A stretch of DNA of 64,000 bases from Tubulanus polymorphus (lineage: Eukaryota; Nemertea; Palaeonemertea; Tubulaniformes; Tubulanidae), in NCBI RefSeq assembly GCF_964204645.1, contig NC_134035.1, positions 8,618,501 to 8,682,500 on the forward strand, written 5' to 3'. The notes beneath the pieces are model-generated. The model was not told the origin of the DNA, made no database searches, and saw only the letters and a list, made by a program, of their open reading frames with translations. A program made the position numbers and the translations under genes. Positions 34,145 to 44,222 of the stretch are shown piece by piece; the stretch's first letter is position 1, and each line of letters begins with the position of its first letter.

Positions 34145-34571
34145 TCTATCATCCATTATACCGGGGAATAAAGGCTTCGTAGCTTGATAGCGCTATACCT
34201 TTCTCATGGCTGTCGCGAGGTCAGACTTTGAGGGGGCAAATTTAGGAATGATTGGAAATTGATATGCCAGCAGGATTTAAAAAATAAAGAAAAACGATGT
34301 AAAGCCATGGTCGACTAGGTCAAAAAAGTAACTAAGTTGTATATCATAGATTTTCTCCTGAAATCTATTGTATAGATTTTCCACTTGCGGTATGCCTCAT
34401 TGATGAGAAGGAGGTGAAAACAGCTGCGTCGTTTATGAAAGTAATACAGATTATTTCCCTTCCAAGTGCTAAAATCAATCGCTACGTACGCGTAATATAA
34501 TTATAGCTTTGCTACAAAAATGATAGAACGAATACGATTGTGCTGCTTTAGAAAGACTGCTATATATTTGC

Positions 34572-35660
34572 ATGATGAATAGGACCAACATTTTAGCTCT
34601 AATGTGCGGTGCGTTCGTGTTCTGGTATTTAGTTCTGTATACCCATATCAACGACAGGCAAACGTCGGCGATGACATTCTTTACCCGATTATTTTTAGAC
34701 GGTCAAAACGATTCCGCTTTAACTGCAGACCTCGTCGAAACTGAAGGCAATGCGACGAGTATATCGGGAATTGGTGATGATCATAGAACTAGGAAAGACG
34801 GCCCTGCTGTCGAAGTAGATGAACTGATGAAGGATTCTAACATAAACGATGTAAGAAAGGATCTCCTTTCAACACGCGCTGAAAGCAAGATACTCGATAA
34901 ATATGAAACTGGATTGGATTTGCAACAACGCCGGGCGTTCATGGGTCTGATTAAGGATTTCGATCATTTTATGGCGAACAACAAGCTGACGTACATGTTA
35001 TACGGCGGGTCTCTTTTAGGATCGTACCGCCATCACGGGTTCATTCCGTGGGACGACGATTTCGACGTGTTCATGCCTTTGTCGCAAACCGACGATTTCC
35101 GTCGTATTTTCAACTGCTCCGAGCGGGCGCACGGTTCCGTCGGTAATTTGACTTTGTGGAGCACGAGAGTGACGCATCTTTGGAAAGTTTACCGAACTGG
35201 TTCGATACCTTTCCGGCGCTATCCTTGGGCCTGGCCGTTCATCGACGTGTATTTCTATACGGATAATGGAGGTTTGATATCCGACGTGACGGAAACACAC
35301 GAATGGCGCGTCATGAATAAGCACGATATCTTCCCACTGATTAAGGTACCTTTTGAAGAATTAAGGCTCCCTTGTCCGCGCAATTGGTATCGCGTTGTGG
35401 ATTTCCTGTTCACCAAGAACGTTCGCCATCCGACTGACTGGTGTCAAAGTCTACATTGGAACCACAAACGGGAAATCAGTGGCCGACGAGGAATACATCG
35501 TTGCGCGTTGTTGAAATACAGATATCCATTCGTGCGGCGAGCTTGCGTCGATGGAATCGTCATAGAATCTCTGATGATCGGCGACGAAACATTACATAAT
35601 TGGACTTACGTGAAGAATTCACCCGGTTCACCTGTCGATCCTTCAATAACGTGTTCATAA
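34572..35660 (+). CDS. LicD-family membrane protein (fukutin-related-like), intronless
   Basis: A 362-aa single-exon protein. An N-terminal hydrophobic segment (about residues 7-25) with short cytosolic head predicts a type II Golgi/ER membrane protein. A luminal stem (about 30-115) follows. The LicD signature then runs from about residue 140: YGGSLLGSYRHHGFIPWDDD, then FDVF. The GGSLLG and DDD/FD blocks are the nucleotide-binding and metal-binding parts of the LicD nucleotidyltransferase fold, which in bacteria adds phosphocholine and in animals includes fukutin/FKRP ribitol-phosphate transferases. The acceptor cannot be told from sequence. Start: first ATG of the pair ATGATG just after a TATATAT run. 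It lies 540 bp after the DEG/ENaC stop on the same strand. A possible poly(A) signal ATTAAA is near 35704. Confidence 0.88.
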   Translation: MMNRTNILALMCGAFVFWYLVLYTHINDRQTSAMTFFTRLFLDGQNDSALTADLVETEGNATSISGIGDDHRTRKDGPAVEVDELMKDSNINDVRKDLLSTRAESKILDKYETGLDLQQRRAFMGLIKDFDHFMANNKLTYMLYGGSLLGSYRHHGFIPWDDDFDVFMPLSQTDDFRRIFNCSERAHGSVGNLTLWSTRVTHLWKVYRTGSIPFRRYPWAWPFIDVYFYTDNGGLISDVTETHEWRVMNKHDIFPLIKVPFEELRLPCPRNWYRVVDFLFTKNVRHPTDWCQSLHWNHKREISGRRGIHRCALLKYRYPFVRRACVDGIVIESLMIGDETLHNWTYVKNSPGSPVDPSITCS

Positions 35661-35872
35661 TCATCAAACTATAAATAATAATTAGTTTACGCAGACAGTT
35701 TAATTAAAGTTATTATTCTCGACTTGGGATACGAGGTTTCGCTATGAATAATAGCTGTCCTTTCTGTATAAACTGAACTCATTTAACTGAATTTACCCGT
35801 AAGTGCTATTTGTCTATGTTTTACTGATTCGACACCAGGCTAACAAATTAGTTAAAGAAATATTCGAATTAA

Positions 35873-38800
35873 ATGGTGAAAATGATGAATTTGTATTTTC
35901 TCGGTGTCTGTGCGTTTTTATTTCACGTCGCTCTCGGTTTTGGTACGTATTTTAAACTGTGTCCGGTGGTGGTTGATCAAGCGTTTGGAAACGACTCGAG
36001 CACGAGGCTTCCTCTGTCGAGTGCGACTGCGGTTTCTAGAATACATTGTGTCGCGCTTTGTCTCCGGATCGAACTGTGTCGAGCCGTTATATTCGACAAA
36101 CATCGACTTACTTGCGAACTGTACGGAAACGTGTCATCGTGTTGGGCTACGGACTCGGAATTGTGGATAAAACTACCGGTGAGTGTTCTTTTCGCTGCTT
36201 TTTACTCGATAGTTTGAATCTTTTCATGACAAATCTCTTTCCAGTCCAGGACAAGAATTACTGTTCAATAATTTTTTGTTGGTATTTGTCGTGATGAGCT
36301 AGATAGACCAATCTATATTTTCATATTGCAAATATATTTCTCATATTTTTTCAAATTCTTAATGTAAATTCAAATCTATGGTATCGAATTCCGATAGAAT
36401 TCAGACTTGAAATTCGACATTGTCTACAGATGGGAGTCTTGCCTTCAATGAAGCTATAACACAAAAGCCTAAATACCACCTGGTATAGATACTTGAAACT
36501 ATCCGTATGTAAAATGAAAATGATGCAGTATTCGTGCGGTTTCTCATTCGGATTGCGCATAGTTTTCCTGTTTCTTAGCTGAAATATGGCATTTTTTCAG
36601 AAATTGGATATTCCACTTTGCAGGGATACGAAACAACGTGCAATCATGTATCTCAATAAGTGAATTACGACCCTTTGATGTTTTCCCTAATGTCACAAAT
36701 CGAACCAAGCCGTCTGAAGCGTTAAGCAATTTATTCACGAAAGTCAGTCCAGACATTCAGATATTTCAGTGCGATTACTGAATTATCGAATCTTGTTTTG
36801 CGCCGTGTTTTAACGAGTTGTGGTAATCACTTATTCAATTTTCACAACTCTCGTAGATAGTTAGGTCTATTGATAAAGTCCTCGTTGAATCGATTAAGAA
36901 TTATCGCATAAAAAACTCATGAAAATATCTCGCAGCTGCTTCCACAATCGATCTGATGACACTTCAACAAACAAAATTTTATTGAAGAGAAGTTTGGGGC
37001 CGTGCATAATGTACGTACGCGCGTAGGGGGAGGGCTTTCAGAGATCCGTACAAAAGCGTACAGGGGGAGGGGAGGGGTAAGCGTAGGTACTTTTCCAAGA
37101 GAGAGGGTAATGTTTATAGTACGCACGAAAGATAATGTGATTTTTTACAAATATCCCCTATATTTGTTGTTGGGATTTCCTGGGAATTCCCCATTCTCAG
37201 CCTTTCAGTTCGTCAAAACGTACATCGTCGTCGGACCTCCGAGGAATTTTACCTTTTTTAAAACATGGATCCTGAAAAATGAGAGGTGACACAACAGGTG
37301 GTACATAGATCGTTAAGTCCCACCTGGTGAAGATCATCATACCACAACACTGGTGGAGAACAGTCCCATAATATACGCAAAGGGAGGGGGGTATGAAAAA
37401 AACGTACAGAGAGAGTACATGGAGAGGGAGTTAAAAATACCCGGAAGTCAAGCGTACGTACTTTATGCACGGCCATTTTGTTTTCCATTTACTGTCGAAA
37501 AGATCGTGACCATAAATTTCGTTTTTTTTTCGTGAAAATCTCACTGTAATATTGTTTCTCATCCCGCGACCCATAAAAGGCCACTGAGGGAAATGGAATG
37601 GAGGTCTCTGTTCTTGAAGCTCCGCTGCCTCAATCTATTTTCTCGCATGTTTTGCAGGTTCTCGACCCTCCCGATAACAAGAGATGCACGAATAAAGACC
37701 AAACTCGTAAGTAAAAACGACCATCGAAGCGAAATCCCAGGAGTAATTAGATAATAGTCGTTTCAGATCAACAAAGGTCGAAAGGTCGAGAGGTATTCCA
37801 AAATTGTAATTTTTTTGATAAATCAATTGTGAGCGTAGCAAATGTGGAGCGAACAATTGATTTAATTCTAAAAATTACAATTTTGGAATATACACCCTAG
37901 TCGACAAAAACCCACAATAAAAAAGAAAAAAACAGTTCAAAAACAGTTTTTGAAAATGGCTCATAGATTTGAGTCGAAACGTCAAACTATCAGTTTTTCT
38001 TTTTTATTGAGAGCCATTTTCAAAAACTGTTTTTGAACTGTTTTTTTCTTTTTTATTGTGGGTTTTTGTCGACTAATTGATATTGAACAATTGATTTATC
38101 ATATGAAACTACAATTTTGGAATATACACCCTCTCGACCTTTAGACCTTTGATCTGAAACGACCATCATCTTATTACTCCCAGGAACCGATGATGGCTAT
38201 GAGAGGACAGCGGAAATATCATAGCCTCGATAAAAGTCAGATCTCATAAATCTTAACTCTTGAAATCTTCTTAAACACGGTAAAATTAGTTTTCGATATG
38301 GTAATTTGTCACCTTTTAGGCGCTCGATTAAACATGATATTACCGTGGAATATTACCGTAATCGTGGTATTACCGTAATCATATACTAGATGCATTTCAT
38401 GTCATACCCGTCGAATCAAGCGCGCTAAGACCAATGATTCATTTCTGGTGCCGGTGCCTGAATGGAACTGTGTTTTTATTGGTGTGCCATAACGAAAATT
38501 TGTTTCGCTGGGAAATTCATTGTTTTAGGGCGCCCAGAAACGGAGAAAATTCGCCGTTTTTTTTTTCTTGTTTCGGCTTGCTAGCGTTTTAATTGGCGTA
38601 TTCGGAATTTTGCGTTCACGGCCCAAATCAGCCAACGTAATAATGGTAGAAATTTCGGCGCTGTTAAAGCCCAACGCACACGGCACCGAAAAAACGTTTT
38701 TTCCTCGTGAAAAAAAAACGTTTTCGATGTTTTTTCTTATGCCGTGTGCGGGGGAGGCAAAACACAAAACGCCGAACTGAAAAACGTTTTACGCGAGCAA

Positions 38801-40240
38801 AAACCGTTTTTCACGAAACAAGCACTGCTTGATTTGCGAAAACGTTTTTGTTCCGTGTGCGTTGAACGTTTTATCGTTTGCGGGCAAAACGTTTTACGAA
38901 AAACGTTTTGTGAAAAACGTGTTTTCTGTTTCGGCGAAACAAATGTTTTGCCGTGTGCGGCGGGCTTAAGTTAAGAGCGCACAGACTAAAACGAGAGACC
39001 GTTTTGTGCTATTGTTAAGTGTTTCGTTTCTGTTCTGCGATACTTCCGACAAAGAGGGTACTTTCCGTAACGGGGAGACGTAACATAGATGTCGATAATA
39101 TTGTGTAAATAACACATCCGCGAGATTGGAACGAAGGTTTTCGTACTCCTAGCTTTTATGAACTATGTGTTCAACAACGTTTGCAGCGGCGGAGCAAAGC
39201 TTTTCATCACCCTGCACTGGTTAATAAAAATTCGAGTATTTTTCGCATCGTTCCATCGCAGACAATACCTGGAATCGTTCCTTCATATCTCATTGGATAT
39301 CGATGTCTGCGAAGAGTACGGGTACACCGATATTCAGACACTTCCCGCGAAAACGCTTTAGCCTGTCACGCTCTCCTAATACGATATTTTCTTCGATATA
39401 TTGTCGAGAAACAAGCGTAGCTCTTCATTGTCGAGCCGTTCACTCTTCATTGACGTCAGATTATTTACAGTTGCAATTTTACACGGAAACGACAACTTAA
39501 ATGAACTTTAACATCGGTTTTAAATCTTTTCTTCTGATTTTTCACTTTCAGACATGAACATTTTATTCGACGATATTTCACCCGTCAACGGAAACGATAT
39601 TACAACTATACCCACATCGACGTCATGTCCCGTCCGGGCGATAGGTGGCGTGGAAGTCATAACGGGTACGATCGGTAAGGGAATCGCTATCGGCCGCGAG
39701 TCTGGTGGGTATATCGAACTAGGAACGTTCGCCAAATCTTGTCTCGGTAACCCGAATATTTGCGGGTCGTTCGCGATAGCTATGCACATTAATGTCGACG
39801 CCGATGGCTGTCCGTTGTTTCTCGGTACGATGTTATTTTGCGGCGGCACTCCGCGACATTTCTTCATGTTGTGCGGCACCACTGGTATCACTATTGTGAT
39901 GTACGATAACTCGAATTTGAAACCACCTCGGGTCAAAACCGTAGGAAAGGGGATCGAAAGCCAGGGTTGGACTTGGTTGGCCGTCGTTTGGAACCGAGAA
40001 CTGCAGAAACTCGAAATTCAAATCGGTCAGACGTTAACCGAAGTGAAATCCGTAGGCACAGGCTCTTACAATATTCAATCGATCGACGGGAAATGTTTCG
40101 TCGGTTTGCCCGCAAATTACACCTCTCCAAGCGCATATAGAGCTAAATTTGAAATTGATGCGCTGTTTATTTGGAATTCGGTGATTACGTTAACAGAGGT
40201 AGAAAACGAAATACGGGCCGTAACAAACATTTCAGTATAA
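35873..40240 (+). CDS. Secreted PAN/apple + LamG-like (concanavalin-fold) protein
   Basis: Three exons: 35873-36178, 37658-37706, 39552-40240; phases close to 347 aa. A signal peptide (about 1-23, hydrophobic YFLGVCAFLFHVALG) is followed by a Cys-rich PAN/apple-like module (about 30-100; C-C spacing with the CRAVIFD and C-L-Y words). A short linker exon follows. The C-terminal ~225 aa form a LamG/concanavalin-like jelly roll, seen in GSFAIAMHINV, FFMLCGTTG, GWTWLAVVWN and LEIQIGQ, typical of the Laminin_G_3 group. The protein is expected to be secreted and to bind glycans or matrix, but the ligand is unknown. Intron 1 carries a TIR element (36998-37474). Intron 2 carries fold-backs and a MITE. 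The splice donor of exon 1 (CCG|GTGAGT) is strong. The next gene (minus strand) has the same signal-plus-PAN start. Confidence 0.8.
36998..37474. mobile_element. TIR element with ~23-bp terminal inverted repeats
   Basis: Left end GGCCGTGCATAATGTACGTACGC; right end, read on the other strand, GGCCGTGCATAAAGTACGTACGC, one mismatch. The interior has G-rich tracts near both ends (GGGGGAGGG, GGGAGGGGGG) and GTACA-type words, but no open frame. It lies in intron 1 of the PAN-LamG gene. A similar GTACGG/GGGGAGGG-rich stretch near 51720-51830 may be a distant relative. Confidence 0.65.
37718..38190. mobile_element. Fold-back element with an inner hairpin element
   Basis: The outer arms run from CGACCATCGAAGCG through TCGTTTCAGATCAACAAAGGTCGAAAG to ATTCCAAAATTGTAATTT. 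They are inverted at 38088-38190 (TTTGATCTGAAACGACCATC). Inside lies a second hairpin (37898-38075), listed separately. It lies in intron 2 of the PAN-LamG gene. Confidence 0.6.
37898..38075. mobile_element. Inner hairpin with PLE-terminus-like motifs
   Basis: The arms TAGTCGACAAAAACCCACAATAAAAAAG and CTTTTTTATTGTGGGTTTTTGTCGACTA are perfectly inverted. The next section pairs CAGTTCAAAAACAGTTTTTG with its complement. The centre holds GAGTCGAAACGTC, resembling the GTCGAAACGTT block of the other hairpins, but the CTGATGA part is degraded. Confidence 0.6.
38664..38970. mobile_element. MITE, TTAA-flanked, copy 2 (see 16263-16439)
   Basis: Starts TTAAAGCCCAACGCACACGG and ends CCGTGTGCGGCGGGCTTAA. 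It shares AAAACGTTTTTTCCTCGTG, CCGAACTGAAAAACGTTTT and TTTCTGTTTCGGCGAAACAAA with copy 1. It is about 130 bp longer because of extra AAAACGTTTT units between the halves. It lies in intron 2 of the PAN-LamG gene. Confidence 0.65.
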
Positions 40241-41339
40241 CGCGTTTCCTTTGCAGAACACTTTGCCTAAGCAGCCGTTTAACAAGCGACTGTGGAAATT
40301 TGATCATTCGTATATAATGAAGTAGTATTTTGTCTTCACTTACATTTTATTTTACTCGTAGTATAGTATAGTGTAGTATATATCTATTACTCATCGCAGT
40401 TGTTCAAACTGGTCTGATGGAAAACATGCTTTAACAATAGTTTCACAGATGGCAGTCTACTGACGACTGCGGAATAAGAGTATGACAAAAGGATATGTTA
40501 TATAGGTTAAACATTATACAGAGATGATTGATTTTCTGGTAACTACTGTTCGAGGTCCCTGAGAAGGAACTTCCTTCGTTTAGATATTTCAATAACATTA
40601 CTACGTAACATTACTTACATTTCACAGCGATTTTGTGACATTGATGTTAACTGCGCGAACGTATGGATGCCCCTTGGTGACATACAGGATAATTTTTTCA
40701 CAATTTCGACTTATTAAGTTGAATTTCGACCTATCATCTCAAAATTCATAAGTCGAAATTGTGAAAGAAATATCTCGTATGTCACCTAGGGCTTACGTAC
40801 GAACGCGAGGAATGAGCTGTATTCACTGATGAAGCCATCAAACTATCCGGCGAATTGTCGAACAGTCGTTAATCAACCACCAGCGTTCGACAAAAGTCGC
40901 ATTGATTATAATTAGAATTTTCGATGACATCTTAAGATTCATCAAATGTTTGCCATAAAAACTAGCCGAAAAAACATAAACTAGTTTTTACTTTCGCCAG
41001 TAAATTCTTGCATATGGACTCCTTAACTGCTTAATTGTTGCCAATCGCCGTCAACAATCGATAACCGCATGCACCAATAATGGTGACCCAGCCTGAATAT
41101 GATTTCGAATCCGGTTAAGCTCGGGTTCATCGGTCGATGGTACATGTAGTCTAAACACCGGGGAAAACCAATTTTCAACAAAGGTTTTTATAGAAAAAGG
41201 CCTGAATAAGAGTTATTGCTGGGTTCAAGGCTGTTTGAAAGATAATTCTTGGATTGAAAACCCCGTCAATTTGTTCATCATTAGTTTTTCTGTCCTATTC
41301 GAAACGATTTCACCGCGATATTCTCAAGTCTTTGTTAAT
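40241..41339. other. Convergent intergenic region; one fold-back repeat
   Basis: Lies between the 3' ends of the PAN-LamG gene (plus) and the PAN-lectin gene (minus). It contains the hairpin at 40659-40800. No strong AATAAA for the PAN-LamG gene is seen close to its stop, and no coding signal is visible. Confidence 0.5.
40659..40800. repeat. Fold-back repeat, ~142 bp
   Basis: The left arm CGTATGGATGCCCCTTGGTGACATAC is imperfectly inverted as GTATGTCACCTAGGGCTTACGTAC. The inner arms TTCACAATTTCGACTTA and TAAGTCGAAATTGTGAA are perfect complements. A small palindromic element. Confidence 0.6.
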
Positions 41340-44222
41340 TTACGTGCAGAATTCGCCACTGAGCAAGCCTATGTACTCAGAATCGAGCCAAATACAATCT
41401 TGGATCCGCCAGTCCGTCCAAGGATCTTCGGATAAATAGCCGTTTTCCGTCGGACATGAGCCGAAACCATATTCCGTGCAGCCCTGCGCCGTAACCGGGT
41501 CGATGTTATCAAAACTTACGAAAGATTCCGTATACATCAGCACATATCATAGCCACAGATATAGATTTAATCGAGTGTATCAATAGTTTTAAAGCCACGT
41601 TTAAGCGAACATTAAAAAATGTTGTAAAACAAATTGGTGGCGATTGAGTGTTTATTTAGTTCACGTCATTATCTTTTCGCTTTCTGGAACTAGAGACTAA
41701 GAAGACTGCCTTCTAGGTTCACCCAGTCCGGGCAGTGGTTGTCTACACAGTAATCTCCGTCGCTCGACGATCCTAGTGTTACCAATCTGTGGTACATCAG
41801 ACACTACGGTTTTTGGTGAACTTCCAGGATGTAGGTGAGGAATGTGAAAGTTTATCATTTAGCGTTACCCATATCTATCACCAGCTCTCGTGTAGGTACG
41901 ATGTTTGAAATTGTTAACCAGGTCTCCGAATCCAAGGCTTCACCATTGAAAACGTCTATTTATATCGATATCGACTACTATGTGATGTGTTGTGAAATGT
42001 GTCGGTCAAAATGTTTCTTGTAGGCGGTTCATAAACTAAAAATTGAAAGCAAAATGTGAGATAGAATGTCATGTGGATAGAATTTTTTCCTGATCTCTAA
42101 CCTGTAAAAAAAAATTGTCGACCAGGAAACCTCAACTGGTTTTACCCGGGCCAGTTGGCTAATCGAGTATTGGCGCTCAAGGCCCACGTTACAGAAAAAT
42201 TGGCGAATGATTAAGCAGTAACAGTTCATGCAATAAAAGTAGAATCTAACTGCTTGATAAATGAACACAGATCTAATTCTCTTTTTCTGTGTTTAATGAT
42301 ATTGACACGACGGATGTCTTCCTTTTACTCGTCGTATCTATTTAAATTATGCTTCTCCTTACACTCGGTTGGGCGATTTACAAAGGAACCAGTGGTCTGC
42401 TGCATCGGAACGAATGGGCACCAAAGGTTTTAGTGTCGAAATGTGTAAATTTCAAAGGAATTGCTGCGATAGAAAAGATAAATATCTACTTTTTGAGACA
42501 ACCATCATCTTTCGGTCCCTGCATATGCATGAGTTTAAACGCAGCTACAGATATTGATAAAAAGCTACAGAAGACCATCCCACTGGTGGTGCTGTGCAGA
42601 GAACCGAGGCGTTGTCCGGTAACGGTGCTTCACCAGTTTGAATAGTTGTATTGTAGAAATTGATGATTCCAGTTCGGCCGTTGTATACTCCGTGTTGACA
42701 TATACCGCCTATGTCATCGAAAGCGCTCCAGACGTACTTTATTCCGGTGTCTGAAAAATATTACATATCTAAAAAATGAAATATCCTGGTCCTGTTTGCC
42801 GACTTCTAAATAAACGTATTTTGGACCAAGCATTCGTAACCCTGATTAGCTTTCCGAGCAAGATGAAAAAATTAAAACTCATTTTGACAAGCATAACCAT
42901 GCAAATAAGTATATTATGACCTTTCTGTGTGCTTTCAAAAGATAACCTGATTTGCTGTTATAAATTGTGTATTACGACGTATCCAACAAATAACTGTTAC
43001 GACGAATTAGAAAATGTCTTACTCCGCATCAAATTCTTTATTTCGTTCGTCAACATCGCGTAAGATTTGTCGTCTATGATGTTATAGTTGACGAACCAGC
43101 CGATATTCGAACAGGTGCTTCTGGCGTTTGAACATGTCGTATCAGTACCGATGACTATCAGGTTGTACGTCACTCCCTCCAGCTGAAATAATTCCTGGTC
43201 AGAGCCTTTACACAACCATCAGAAAATAAAAGACATGTGTGAGGGGTATATCTTATTGCATATCATATTGGCTATAAGACTTCTACACGAGAAATTCATT
43301 CGTTAGAGATTCGTTCGTTTATAAAATCATCGTTCTTCAGAATGTAAGAGATTTAGCCTGATTTCCAAGCGTTAGTTTGATAAATTAAGATATGATGGAC
43401 TTTTCTATTCTAATTATTGGTACGTGTTAACAACATACTGCTTTTATAGTTCCACGGGGGGTAGGTTGAGAAAGAGTTTGACTGAAGTTGTATAATTTTC
43501 CAGTCAGATGAAGGTGTGTTTTATTTGCGAATTGACTTATGGTTGTCGGATTTCGTTTGTGTTGATCGTCGCGGTGTTATGTCAAAGGCGCCGACTACGA
43601 ATAACGATTATCCGAATTCGAAAAAATTCAACGTTATCGTTTCACTCACATTCGGGATCTATTGATCAATTCTTCATTTCTCAAATAGAAGAAATGATAG
43701 TTTACTACTGTAAACCAGCAAAACTACTTTTTATGGTAAAACTTTAGTCTGGGACTGTTCGAATCGCATTCACCAAACCGTCAAAATAACATGTCTGTAT
43801 CAGCATTTCGTGGGTTGTCGGGGTAACTTGCACCTCTTAACAAAAGCAACTCAACTGAATGTGTCAGCACTAGCGATCGCCATTACTAATAAGAATGTTG
43901 TATACTTACTAATGAACAGTAATGTCGATTTATGTATTTGTGACGACGTCTTGTCGAGTGGATAGTTAAACCACTGTTTGATTATTTGACAGTTATTGTC
44001 CGAGCTGTTCGTCTTCATCTGGAAGGTCGACGCGGATTCGGACAAACATTTCAATCCACAATCCTGCTCCGAACTTGCGTTAAATTCCAGAAATGAATCG
44101 TGGTCGGGCAACACGAATTGGTCGTACATTTTGAAGCTGATTTCTCGTGTTTCGGCGATGACTATTCCCAGGTCGCTGAGCAGAATTACAATTGTCCAGA
44201 TATTCAGCCCTATACGCGTCAT
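41340..44222 (-). CDS. Secreted PAN + C-type-lectin-like protein
   Basis: Minus-strand exons 44222-43910 and 43205-43023 are followed by 42750-42569 and 41483-41340; phases close to 273 aa. Alternatively exon 3 reads on to a stop at 42545 (233 aa). A signal peptide (about 1-23) precedes a PAN/apple-like module (CGLKCLSESASTFQM and a later Cys). A C-type-lectin-like domain follows: YNLIVIGT, SNARSTC, YVWSAFDD and LPDNASVLC. I prefer the longer form because the last exon (GCTEYGFGSC) supplies two cysteines at about the spacing of the final C-type-lectin disulphides. Its donor (GTAGCT) is weak, however. An acceptor chosen at TGTAAAG|GC is unusual but gives the only open phase. Calcium and sugar-binding residues (EPN/QPD) are not obvious, so glycan binding is unproven. 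It faces the PAN-LamG gene tail to tail. Confidence 0.6.
41716..41820. repeat. Dispersed repeat, copy 2 (see 3533-3638)
   Basis: Same ordered blocks and GGTTCACC/TTGGTGAA ends as copy 1. It lies in the proposed last intron of the PAN-lectin gene. Confidence 0.65.

Noticed and set aside
39520-39936. A 138-residue minus-strand frame
   Set aside because: Antisense to the LamG-like exon, which carries the domain signature on the plus strand.
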